Source: Bugula neritina (taxonomy: Eukaryota > Bryozoa > Gymnolaemata > Cheilostomatida > Bugulidae). From it: a DNA stretch of 64,000 bases. Each line of letters opens with the position of its first letter. Position 1 is the stretch's first letter. The stretch covers positions 24,261,128 through 24,325,127 of the forward strand of contig OZ037767.1 of assembly GCA_964035545.1 (NCBI GenBank), given 5' to 3'. The position numbers were made by a program, and so were the translations under genes. The notes under the pieces are model-generated. The model made no database searches. It was not told the origin of the DNA and saw only the letters and a program-made list of their open reading frames with translations. Shown here one piece after another: positions 25,858 through 37,900 of this stretch.

Positions 25858-28800
25858 ATGGCAGCGCCCATGAAGAGTCACGTTCCAGTAGAGGGCCTCA
25901 AAGTTGAACTTGTTATCGGATCATACTACCAAGTCTTGTATGGGTACGAGTTGAAAGAATCAAATAACAAGGTAGAACTTGATGTTTCGTTTACTAATAA
26001 TACTCACTGCGGGTCAGTCCGATCATTGGCAGTCTCTTCAAATAAACTACTAGCATCTGGTTCAACTGATGAAAATATTCAGCTCTTCGATCTGAAATCT
26101 AGATATGAGGCTGGGACGTTAATGAAGCATAGTGGCACTATTACAGACATCGAGTTTTATAATGAGTTTATGATATCTTGTGATGATTCTGGCATTATAT
26201 GTATCTGGAAAGTGCTTGGCAAGTCGTTTGAATGTATGAAAACGCTCTCCGGTCATAAGGGATCAGTTGCAAGCCTTTCTGTTCACCCTTCTGGCAAGAT
26301 ACTGCTATCTGTTGGGCAAGACAAGACTCTGCGTACTTGGAATTTAGTAACAGCTAAACGAGCTTATACTACAAACACTCCTTCTATGATAGACATTGTG
26401 CGTTGGTCTCCTGATGGGGAAAAATACATTCTTTGCTACAATGGAAAAATTGATATTTGTTCTATGGCTAAAGCTGCTTCTTTACATACAATTAAGTTAC
26501 CTGGAAGAGGCCATTCTTTAGATTTTGTGTTCAGTGAAATTTTTGCTGTCGGGTGTGAAAATGGTCTGTTAGTTTTTGTGAACGTCAACTCTGGTGTAAT
26601 CATTCATGAATACAAGACTGCAAGCAACAGAATAAAATGTGTTAGTGCTCACGAGTTAGACGACTGTAAATCCCTTCTTGCTCTAGCTACAAATGATGGG
26701 GTGGTTGAATTGTTGCTAATAAGTCACAATCTTGGCAAAGTCTCTACTTCTCTTATTGCTGCTACCAAACATGATTTAAGACCCATATGCCTTCAGCTGG
26801 TTGTAAATACGTATGAGGAGGAAAATAAAGAGGACAAGCCTACATTGGTGTCTACAGTAAGTAATTTAGTGCAGTTTTTAATTTGTGTTGTACCCCTAAA
26901 TCATTCAAAATGATAAAATAGCAAGGCAAAGTTTGGCATTTTTCAAATGTGTTCAGCTAATAAAAAATTTTGCATTTTTTACCTCAAGCTATATAAAAAA
27001 AGTATGGTTAATATTACAAATGTTCATTAGAAGTGCCGAAGAATAAAACAGTGTGATATGTTTTTCAATAGAAAATTTTAATTAAGCCCAATGTTTTGTG
27101 TAGTAAGCACATACTTCTGTTTAGCACATCAAATATTAGTCTACACTATAGATATTATATCATAAGATTATCCATTACTTGTATTTTATGTTTGACTTTG
27201 TGTTGTTTTAGGGTTGTGAAAAAGCTGTTGAGAAGGAGGCTGACAAGGAGCTGGATACTTCAATAGATGATCAGAAGGATGTTGCTGTCACAGGTGAGTG
27301 AGTGGAGTTGAATATAACCTTGAACTTCAAACAATTTTATATACCTTTTTATTGGATCAGCTGTGTTATACTCTGGCAACTTTCAGAATTAAGTTAAGGT
27401 AGAGAAAACGCTTGTTAGTTTTTCTATACTGTAGTGAATTAATGACATCTATAATTTTTATACATTTAAAACAATTTTTTATATGCAAATTGGTAGGTAA
27501 AATCCTTAACTTGTTGAATAATTTTTGTACCTGCTAATGACAATAATTTAAGTTCAAAATTAGTACTTACCCTTAAAATATTAAATTGTAATTATATATT
27601 AATGTCACAACTGTTACTTATAATATAATGTCATCTGTTTTATGTTAGTTAAATAGCATGCTAATAGCACTTTCCTTAAGATACTGACAAAATGCAGTAT
27701 GAACAGAAAGCTGAAAATAGCAACATGTGTATAGTTGGTTAACAGAGCACATCAAAATGTATAATTCATTAAACTGAATGTTCACCTAGAAGTATGTGCA
27801 CTGTGCTTTCATCAATATTTGTAAAAAGAACTTGGGGAGTTATCTTTTTCAGGTGTTCTAAAACCGCCCACTTATAAAATGGTGCAACATAAACTTAATA
27901 TAGATTTATAATGTATTAAAGGTATTTTTTGTGTTCCATAGTGCACATGTTGGAGTCTAATTTATTATGTATGAACATTATTATAACACTGTCACTGCTA
28001 TATTTATGCTCTGATTTTATTTTCACCAATTTAATGTTATCTCCTTATTTATTTCATTATAACTATTATCAATTGCTATGACTTATATTATAAATAAAAA
28101 TTAGGTTTATTATATTAATAATATATATTATTGTGTTGAGTTTCCGCACTTATTCTAGTATCCACGCTGACTTTGGAACTGCAGCAACCTTCACCTTTTC
28201 CTTTTTTTAGTTTCAAACTCAACGTACATTGCTCCCTCTATATCTCACTAAGCTTTGGGTTCAAAACCTCACTTTGTGACAGTAGAATATCATATTCAAC
28301 TCACGGATCCGTTAAATTCCTGTTAAATATTCTTATACACACATGATGTGTAAGCTACAAGACAGGGTCCAAGCCCTTCTCGTGACTTATGGAATTTTGT
28401 GAGAACCATGAGATACGGAGGGAGCATTGTATATGATTCTATGTTGACTACTGTCCCAGTGCTTGAGGGGTGCTGCATTTACTGGTGTCTTATATATCTT
28501 TCTTAGCACTCTTGTCAATTCCTGCCACTTCTCCATCCTCCACTTTACTTTGTTCTGAACTCTCTGGCTATCCTATTTTATGACATCCTATTGGCTAACC
28601 AAGTGTAGTCTCCTCTCACCTTGCTAGCCTGCCTCTACTAAACAACTCCACTGGGTTCTCCAACGCTCTTTGTGGTTTTAGCAGTGGTGTGTGTAGTGTA
28701 GTGGGTTACAATTTTGATTATATTTCAGACAGTATTTTATTATTGCAGTATTACTGGCCCTCACTCTACTTAATTGTTGATATTCTATTATATGTTATCT

Positions 28801-31800
28801 TGTTCTGTTAAAGTTTAATACCTCAGTGAAATTTTATTACCTAAAAGTTGCTATTCAAGTAACTGTATAATTTTATATTTTGATAGTAAGATGACTCATG
28901 TTTCATAGGTAATAGATTGTAAAAATATGCACCAATGAAATTCCCTGGAATTAAAGTTACCAGGAACCTGAAATATTGGCAACTGTGCTACAGTTCCTTG
29001 ATCAGCTTTTAGTTTTCTGTTTTAAAATTTTATTATTTTTATTATTCTATTGAGGCTAAAGATAGATTACAAAGATGATAGTAATACATAAATAGTTTTT
29101 ATTGAAAGTTGCATTTAAACTAACATCATTGGCGTTTTATAACAGGAATAAGACTTAAATGATTGTTATAGCAATCAAGGTGAAGTGTTTTACACTCTAA
29201 CTTGGTAGAAGTAGCTCACTGTCTTTCCATGATTCAGATTTGCACAATTCTATCCTGTTCAATAGTTGAACTTCATGATTTAGAAATAACACAATGATGG
29301 AGCAACTGTGTTGTCAGGCTAACCATTGAAACTCAGTCTCCCTATAGGCATCGCCAATAATAACAAATTGCTTTTGCATTTCATAAGACATCAAGGTTTT
29401 TTTGCAAGAGTTTATGTAGAAGTCACAGCTCCACATTTTAGTTTTTTATATCATATCTAGTTTGCCTAAGAAAGGTTGAAGCCTGAAGCTTCTTAGAATT
29501 GTTATCATAATGTACTGGAGGATGTTTTTTTATTTATGCTTACTATAAATTATGTACACACAACATATTCACATCTCTTAATTAAATAAATGCCTGTAAG
29601 TACATAGAAAGTTCACCTACAATGTCAGTAAGTTCCGTATGTTGCAATAGCTGTACTACTTGGCATACTGTGTTTAGTGTTGACTTGCTTGATTTATTGT
29701 TTATTTTTTGTGTCCATTCATCTTTTATCTGGACCTGTTAATCATTATACTGTACATACTCACTACACTAAGTGTTCCTATCATTTCGTCTTGCATTAAT
29801 GTTGATTTATTCAGTTGTAAACAACTGTTTACTTATTTAATGTTTTTCTGATTCTCCTATCATCTTTAATTTATTATTACTGCCAGCATTACACAGGCTA
29901 CACACAGTACACATTATTGCGTACTGTTCATACGTACAGTTGGTGCGTGACGGAACACATTAGAGTTTATATCCTGCTTGGTTACCCAATAGGGATCAGT
30001 TCAGTTATTATAAAGTAGTAATGATTACAAGCTACGTCACAGTTACATACTATAAATACTGGTGTTGTGGTAAGGAGCGTCATTGTATTACCACATCTAA
30101 CGTAACCCTGTTAGTAAGAGCTGTCTTTAATTTTCAAGCAGTAAAAAGTAAAGTTGTCAAGAAAAGGAAAAAGTCCCTTTCCGAAGAAAACATGAGTGAC
30201 CATTGTATGGATAAAATTAAGAAGATGATTGGTGGAAAAGGCAAAGACTCAAAATCAGATGCCGATCCTGTACATAACAAACACAAAGTAAGTTAGAAAT
30301 GGTTATTTGATACCACAGTTTGACTAATTTGTTTGGGAATTCCTTTCTAGCCAAAATTAACTTCAACTAGATAGGGTGTTTCTGAGCTACTGCTGGACTA
30401 TTTGTACACAGTTCTGGTAGCACTTGTATCCAATAGTAAGCAGTTACCTGGAAAACAGTATTTAGTAGGCAAACCTGGTCATCTTTGCAGCATTGTTGTT
30501 AGCCTAAAGGCAAAGGTGTTCAAAGATCTCATGCAAACAAGTAGGCATAGCAAATATTTTAGTTTGAGTATGTGGGTTGAAAATCTGGAGATAATATAAC
30601 TTTCACGGATATTGCTCATCTACAAATTTTTTCTCATTTTTTCATTGCTGCACCTACTCCGGTATTTTGGTTTGCAATATTATCTCTTGGAGCTAATAAA
30701 GAGAGTTAAGATGTCTCAATGTAAAACCACACGCTGACTATTTTCATTTTGTTCACATTCATTTGCTATTTCAAGTTAATTTGGTGCTCTCTCTTTGTAA
30801 ATGCAGCTAAAATTTCTTACATGCCAAGAGTCCGATACTTTTTCCTATTCACAGAGATTTGTGACCAGCCAACTTTTCACTAGTTTTTCTCTGATCTCAA
30901 CCTTCTATTTAGAGAAAAGCTGATTAGTTCTCTGTTCAGTGTTTGATTTAGTAATAATTCTCAATTTTTATAATCCATCATCATCTTTATATAACCAAAT
31001 GGTACTACCAGCTACTATAGTTAAGCTAATGGCCTCAGATGTGGTATTTTAATTACTTCAACTTGATGTTCATCTTGGCAAAATCTATGCGTGTCAGGAA
31101 GATACCTGTCAGGAAGATGAATGCTGTAGCAGGAACGTTTAGGTGCTGGTGTATAAAACCTAGAGTGGCAGCAGCCATCATCATTTCCTGCTGCCTGGAT
31201 GCCTTATCAATACCAAATAATGTATAATCTAATAATAATTACTGCATAATGAATACCAGTAGGTATTCTTTTATGCATTGGTTACCTAACTTAATCAAAA
31301 CAGCCTCCCAATATTATTTAATTTCCAAGAGTATTTTGTTGGTGAACATATAAGGGTAGTGCATCAGTAAATGTGAAATACGATAGGTAATTGGTTCCAG
31401 ACCCGTATAAATAATCAGTTATTTCCAGTTCAATTCCTGGCTTTTGTTGGTATGGCAGACATTGCGATGCAACACTAACTCTTTCACTAAACTAAACTTT
31501 GAGTTTGGCAAGGAGCCAAATATTTCAGTTACTATTTGTAATCATGGCTATAGGCTTCATTTCTCATGTTAAATTTATATCTTGTAATTTGGAGTTGGCA
31601 ACTATATGTTGATTTTTAAAATGACAATATTTTACCTACTTGGACTGCCAAAAAATAAACCAGAGCTCTCAGTTATTTCTCTGTTCTTTACTTTATTGAA
31701 TTCACTTGAATATTTTATCTGCAAAAATTAAGAAAACTCAAAAACACAGCGCCCTTCAATTTTTTGTGAGTTTTGATTGAGGTGATAAGTTGAATCTAAT

Positions 31801-32512
31801 ACAGGAACATAGCTTACTTTTCAAAGAGAAATTTTAGAACCGTATTTCAAGCTCAAAAATGTAAGACAGCCATTTTTAGTAATGTTAGAGAATGGTCTAC
31901 TGCTGGATATAAAATGGTTTTTTTTTCAAATTTCTGTCTCAAGAAATCTCTCTCTGGTCTTGTAAAGTCAGTATCTCTCTTCTCTCCACAGTTGGCTAGG
32001 TACTGCCCAGGGTATGGGATAGGATATCTGTCTATTAATCTCAAGTTAATGTTGCTTTAATGGGCCATCAAGTATATATAACAGCAAATTATTGCAACTA
32101 AGTAATCTTATAAGAAGTATTACAGCTATTCATGCATTGAGCTGTACTGTAAATTTTACTATAATATACTATACACCTTATACTCTTTCTATATACTATA
32201 CACTACCTACATGTTATACACTCTATACTCTGTCTATATACTCTATACTATACCATGCATATATGCTACACACCTTATACTCTGTCTATGTACTCTACAC
32301 TATATACATGCTATACACTCTATACTCTGTCTGTATACTATACACTACACACATGCTATACACTCTACACACTCTCTATATACGCCATATTATATTTTTA
32401 GAAACACATGAAACCAGTGGACAGTGTGAAGATAACTAAACAGAAATTCTCTAACCCAAAGAAGCAGCACGCCAAACACCATGATCAGCACATAGCTGAG
32501 GAATCTGACTAG
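25858..32512 (+). CDS. PAK1IP1: PAK1-interacting protein 1 (WD40 ribosome-biogenesis factor, Mak11 family)
   Basis: Nucleolar WD40 protein of the PAK1IP1/Mak11 family, needed for 60S subunit maturation; the vertebrate protein also binds and restrains PAK1. Exons 25858-26856, 27212-27293, 30142-30287, 32402-32512 (TAG): 1338 nt, 445 residues. The first exon carries the whole propeller. Landmarks: ELVIGSYYQVLYGYEL at the start, GSTDENIQLFDL, KHSGTITDIEFY, DSGIICIWK, GHKGSVASLSVHPSGKILLS, VGQDKTLRTWNL, RWSPDGEKYILC, and a degenerate last blade. The other three exons give an acidic then Lys-rich tail (SKVVKKRKKS, IKKMIGGKGKDSK) typical of nucleolar members. The start ATG follows a CAAG context. 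AATAAA at 33067-33072 is the likely 3' end. GALM copy 2 starts 1.35 kb away in the opposite direction. Confidence 0.95.
28229..28430. mobile_element. MITE family B, copy 1
   Basis: About 200 bp with inverted ends TTGCTCCCTCTATATCTCA and GAGATACGGAGGGAGCATT. Its interior (ACTCACGGATCCGTTAA, CAAGCCCTTCTCGTGAC) is shared with the copy at 34295-34512. It lies in intron 2 of PAK1IP1. Confidence 0.75.
32160..32395. repeat. Tandem array, about 55-60 bp unit, at the PAK1IP1 last acceptor
   Basis: Four or more imperfect copies of a CTATACTCTGTCTATATACT-type unit with an ACATGCTATACA spacer. The array runs almost to the acceptor AG at 32400-32401, so its pyrimidine-rich units act as the polypyrimidine tract. 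Confidence 0.75.
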
Positions 32513-32724
32513 TAGCGTGACATCACTTCCTGTATATTACACTAGGCTCATTACTACCTGCTATCATTTGTGCTGCGAAGTCTGCCAGTTGTGTGACACT
32601 GCCAGTTGTGTGCTGCTCCCAAGATGTCTCACTTTTACTAGAAGTAAAGCTGACCAATCACAGAGCAGCTGGTCACTGGACTCCTGTTTCTAAGAAGAGT
32701 TGTGACTGCAGGGCTGATCAAGTC

Positions 32725-32812
32725 TAACTATATTATATAATATAATACATAATATATAATTTATATAATGTATATTATATAATATAATATATTATATAAT
32801 ATATATCTCACT
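32725..32812. repeat. AT-rich palindromic tract in the PAK1IP1 3' UTR
   Basis: TATATTATATAATATAATAC and its inverse repeat several times between the stop codon and the poly(A) signal at 33067. It would fold strongly in RNA. Confidence 0.55.
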
Positions 32813-33066
32813 AAACTCTCTGCTAGGTTATTGCTGACAAAAATGTTATGAAATGCACATTATTATTTAATTGTAAACTGTACTTGTATATTATGAAGTT
32901 GTTATATAATATGCCATAGTAATCCTTTTATAATATCTTATATTGTGTTACAAATTATTATACAACCAGCATTGTGAAATGAAAAAATTGGCTGGGAATA
33001 CTATTCTGTATATATATGTAATTGGCTATAATTGTTGTTGCGATTCCAGAATGATTTGTATTGGCT

Positions 33067-33072
33067 AATAAA
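33067..33072 (+). terminator. PAK1IP1 polyadenylation signal
   Basis: AATAAA about 555 bases after the PAK1IP1 stop codon, followed by a T-rich stretch. It is the first clear signal downstream. Confidence 0.6.
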
Positions 33073-34294
33073 GTTTTCTAAGTCAAAATTACCTCTGATT
33101 TATTGATAGTTATAAAACTGAGAACTAGAAATCATAATAGTATACTCTCTACAGTCTACACTGTACACCCTTCTACCAGCTGCACTTATTCACAGCTTTT
33201 CCACTTTTCCATGGTTTAGATGCCGAAGAGGTGAAAGATGCAGCCAATGCGCAACATGAGTTAAGCAGTTTTCAATGACAAGTGTTTATAGATGCTGACA
33301 TGCTCATGTTTGAAACTCTTATGGTCACGTAGTTTGATGAAAGTAACTGACTAAAAGCTTTAGTTAAAATGAATATTTTCACTAATATATTATTTTAGTC
33401 GTTGTGATGTAATGGAATAGTAGGGAAGACGTTTTCATCAGTTTTACACGTTCTGTCTGTACTGCTAACCAATGTTAAAACCCATAAGCACCAGTGGTAA
33501 ATCCCAACTTGTTCTGTATATGGTTAGCTTTCTCTAGCATATACTATGCAGAGCTAGACTTATTTTCAAGTAGAGTTGCCTTCTCTTGCACATTATGCTT
33601 GCCTCTATAGTCTATAACATGTAAACTGACAGGTTTGCAGTCACTAGCTTAGTTAGTTGGTAGCCTAATAAATTTCATGCTTCAGCTTCAGGATTATATA
33701 CATTCAGCTACAAATAACTATTGCATATTCTCATACTTATTTTACAAACCACTAGAGCAGTTATCTGCTCTCTGGAGACCTGCATGCAATTAAAATAAAT
33801 TTTGTCCTAGCAAATAGCTGTTGCATATTCATAAACTTAAATATTGAGCAGTTCATTAATACTCAATATATATTATTGTGTTCAAGGCTGTGGAGATATA
33901 AGCATAATTTGTAGTGGAACTTTTTTGTGTTATCCATGCTTAGTAAATTCATTATTCTTCTCATTGACACAAGCAATATAGTGTATTCACTTTTAAATGG
34001 TGTATAATGCACAATATCACAAACATTAAGTATATTATAGTGTTTTATAGAGATAATAAATCAAGTTGGAGTAAAGCAGACGGTTCTGGTATGGACATGT
34101 ATGTTTGAGATGTAGGATCTCTTGAGATGTACTAAATTGAATTAGGAAGGTATTAGACACTGCTATGGGAAAAAGGTTCATAGAATCTGATGCATGTTGC
34201 ATTCAATTTACTTCATACTCCACAGCATTTACATAATCAACTGCTAATGTAACAACATCTGACATTCTTCTAATTATGCTATGGGTGCACATGC

Positions 34295-34512
34295 AGTGCT
34301 CCCTCCATATCTCACTACGCTCATGGGAGGGGGTCCGAAACCTCAATTCGTGATATAGTAGAATATCAGATTTAACTCACGGATCTGTTAAGCTCAGCTA
34401 TATTGTCCCTATACACACATAAATAGGCCATAAAATGGGGGTTCAAGCCCTTCTCGTGACCTCTGGAATTCTGTGAGAAATGGAATCCTGAGATGCATGA
34501 AGAGGGAGCACT
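34295..34512. mobile_element. MITE family B, copy 2
   Basis: About 218 bp with inverted ends AGTGCTCCCTCCATATCTCA and GAGGGAGCACT. It shares ordered internal blocks with the copy at 28229-28430 (ACTCACGGATCTGTTAA, TTCAAGCCCTTCTCGTGAC). It lies in the intergenic space between PAK1IP1 and the Tctex1 gene. Confidence 0.75.
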
Positions 34513-34965
34513 GAACATCCGATGATTTGAATTATTTACCAACTTTGCATGTTTTCTGTATCTTTTTCTCATAGATATTACTACCTCTCATTTAATAGCT
34601 TCACTGGAGAGCTGAAGCTTTAAAAATTATAGTTTTTACCATCACTATAAGCAGGAGTTATAAACACAGTAGCTCCTATAGAATAGAAGTTAATAATCAT
34701 AAACCATCATTTCTAATCGGTCTACTGTATGATCCTGATACCTAATTTAAATTAATCTTGGATTAAATAACCCTTTGTTGACCAGTTGTGTTGATCTTTA
34801 ATGACATTTGTGTAACGGAATATGTTTGTATGAACAATCACATCAAATATTGTTCTGTACATAATGGAGCTATATTGGAATAGAGAAACTCTATCTAAAC
34901 TCAACAGATGAAGTTTTATATTGATCACCTCATCTTACACTGGAACAGTGATCCAACCTGTAGTC

Positions 34966-37900
34966 ATGTCACGGCCTGCTGTTACAGTTAGTATACTTGA
35001 AGAGACGAACCATGAACCTTTCAGGTATGTTGAGCTAATACCTCCAAGCTGAAAGTTGCGTTGAGGTAGGTGTAGTAATGGAGAAATTGAGAAAGCCTGC
35101 GTTCTAGATTAAAAATGTAGCAAAAGAAGCTATGTTCTCGGAAAAATTTCAACCTGCATCCCAAACCAAAATCTAATAATAAAATTAAAGAACTTAGGCT
35201 ATCTCCATTTCTCCACTACTGCTCCTATAAATGGTTGTGTTTTCATTATTTTTTCGCAGCCTTTATTCTACTCTTACACTCTCATCTCATGATATAATCA
35301 AACCACTGCATTGATAAATTAACTTTACTGTCTATTAGCATTATAAAAACTGTTGCAAAGAGCTTTATTTATGTTATAGTCTGAACTGCTATTAGCTTGC
35401 ACTGACATATAATGAACAATTAAAAAGTAGATGAGCTATTTTTTATTATATACAAGGAAGGCATTGTGTACTGTTTCACTGTTAACAATCGATCATATAT
35501 GGTATACTTGGAAATAGTATTGAAGTGTATAACTTGTAGCGTTAATGAACAGTTGATTCTTGATAGATTATTTAGCTCTCAATTTCTGTTGATTGGGTCT
35601 TGAATTATGCTAACTTTGAAATTCTAAGCTCACAAATTATAAAAAGAAATCCCTGGTGCTCATAGCTGTATTCATGCTGTGTAACTTTGTCTGGTATTGT
35701 AGAAAACGCTCACCAAAGTTTACAAGAGATACAGATAGCCGGAGCCCCCTCTCCTCAGCGTCTAGACGAAGGGAGACTCTGCTACCACCCATTGAGTCCA
35801 ATGACCAGCAGATTTCTGTGGCAGCCCGAAACATCACCAGTATATTTGCTAAGGTGACCCAATGAACTGTGTTATTTAGTTGTTTTATTGTATATGTGTA
35901 GTTGATATGGTATTCATTATTGATAATTATTACATCTTATATGTATTGTACTAAATTATTTTAACATACAATATATTGTGATATATAGAGGCTATATTAT
36001 ATGCTGCTATCTGCTATTATAGCCTATTCACATATCATTATGGTTATTATAATGCATACAATGTAGTTACCAATAATAAATCGAATAAAACTATTTTTAT
36101 AATGCCATATGCCTTCATTAATTAAGGTTTCATATTGCCTACCTAAGATATACATAGGTGCTACACAGTATTATATTATTATATTGTATGCTGTACCTAT
36201 ATTATGCAATTTGATATTGCATTATATTGTCATACACGTTTCCAATAGTGTTAGGTTGTTACCTTTACATGTCCTTAAATTTGTATGCAGTAAGGTTATA
36301 GCTATGGCATGTAGAGTAGTGGAAAAGTTTCATAGAAGCCATTCTGACCACCTCTGGAGTTACCCTGCTTTTTATCTTGAATATAAATCATAAATTGAAA
36401 TTCCAGTTTCTCCAGCATCATACTACTATGAACCAAAGCCCACAAGAACTGCAGTTGCTGGTCTTAATATAGAAGGATGAAAAAATACCGTTTCAGAAGT
36501 AAAAAACATGTCTTGCAATTTCTTTAACAAAAATCTAAATCCACTTTACACTAAATTTACATTTTATTGTAAAAAGCTGTTCATTTTTTCGTTCAAACTT
36601 TCAAATGCAATTGCAACTATATTTTGAGCTGCCCATGTCACTACAAATAGACAAATACAGTAGCAGCCAGTTTCATTGTAATATTGTAACGCATGTCTAA
36701 TTGCCATACTCAAACAGACCTTAGCAAGTAAAGCTTCTTCCACAAGACCAAATGATGCATTGGCTCTGGGCGCATATGCATCCCTCCTTACCAACAAGTT
36801 TAAACGAAGGCAATCTCAGGCCGCAAGCTACAACTCTGCTTCCTCTTTAGTCCATCACCATCACCAGACTACCGAACTTCCCACATACAGACTGGGGCCA
36901 CTGTCTAAGCAGACTGTGAGGTAGGTGTTTCACAGGTACCAACGTACCAGTTGTCATGTTTTACGGCCTCAGATGTTTTTGACACTGTCATACACACTAT
37001 GATCACCTGCTGCAGCATGCCATGTTGAAGTAAAAATCGTTTGATTGGCCGATACAAGTTTGTGAAATTTAAACTAGATACTCCAATCAAAAGGATACTA
37101 AACATTAACATGTTTGCTAATACTGTTTAGTTAATTTCTCAATCTGATTGAACAAGTATTAACAAATAAATTAACAACATATGCTTAATCACAATATCTT
37201 TTGCCAAATCATGTTGACTCAATTTTGGCTTATTAAATCTACTTAACTGGTTTTAGCAGGCAATACTTGGCTGCATCATGAACCATGTGGCTGTGAGCTT
37301 AGCTTGTGGTGCTTATAATACTAAAAGAGTTTGATATACAGTTCATAGACTGTGTAGACTGTTTCCGGTTCTAGCAGTTTGAAAACATTCCTTAGCATTA
37401 AGCCTTAGTTTAGTGATCACAGTTAACTGATTGGGTAAATAAATCACTTTGAATATAATATTTGATTCTCAACATTAATGTTTGAGGGCTCATATTTTGT
37501 AGCTCTAACATTCACTTGAACTTAATTTTTATTCTACAAATGTTGCAGCTGAACAGAGTTGCTACTGATGCATCTACTCTATAATATTGCAGCTAATAAT
37601 GTTAGTACAAAAAACTAGTAGCCATGACCATAATTGGCCAATCATGTGCTGCCAAAAGTGATATATAATAAACAGACATAATTATATAACTGACCGACTA
37701 ATTAGCAGCTTCCGTATATCATGCCATGACATGTTTACAATGTGCATAGCTTGATTGTCTTTAAACATTTGCTCAGCTACCTATGGAGTGTTTAATGTGT
37801 TTGATTTACCATATACACTGTTGTCATAGGATCAGGTGTATAACGCTTCTCACTACTGATTTGAATGCCGTTTGTTAAGAGATAAGGAAATGACTCCCAA

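Larger units (their letters stand above)
32513..34965. other. PAK1IP1 3' UTR and intergenic space
   Basis: Holds the PAK1IP1 3' UTR to about 33085, MITE-B copy 2, and one exon-like fragment at 33220-33278 (see findings). Otherwise no gene is visible. Confidence 0.5.

Noticed and set aside
32092-32439. Tyr/Leu-rich plus-strand frames
   Set aside because: Tandem array; only the last part (from 32402) is real, in a different frame, as the PAK1IP1 final exon.
36405-36480. Exon-like stretch with SYYYEPKPTRTAVAGL in the Tctex1 intron 2
   Set aside because: Phase does not fit either neighbouring exon and a stop follows; no family match.
36564-36797. Minus-strand frame MLVRRDAYAPRAN...
   Set aside because: Antisense shadow of the Tctex1 gene exon 36718-36920.
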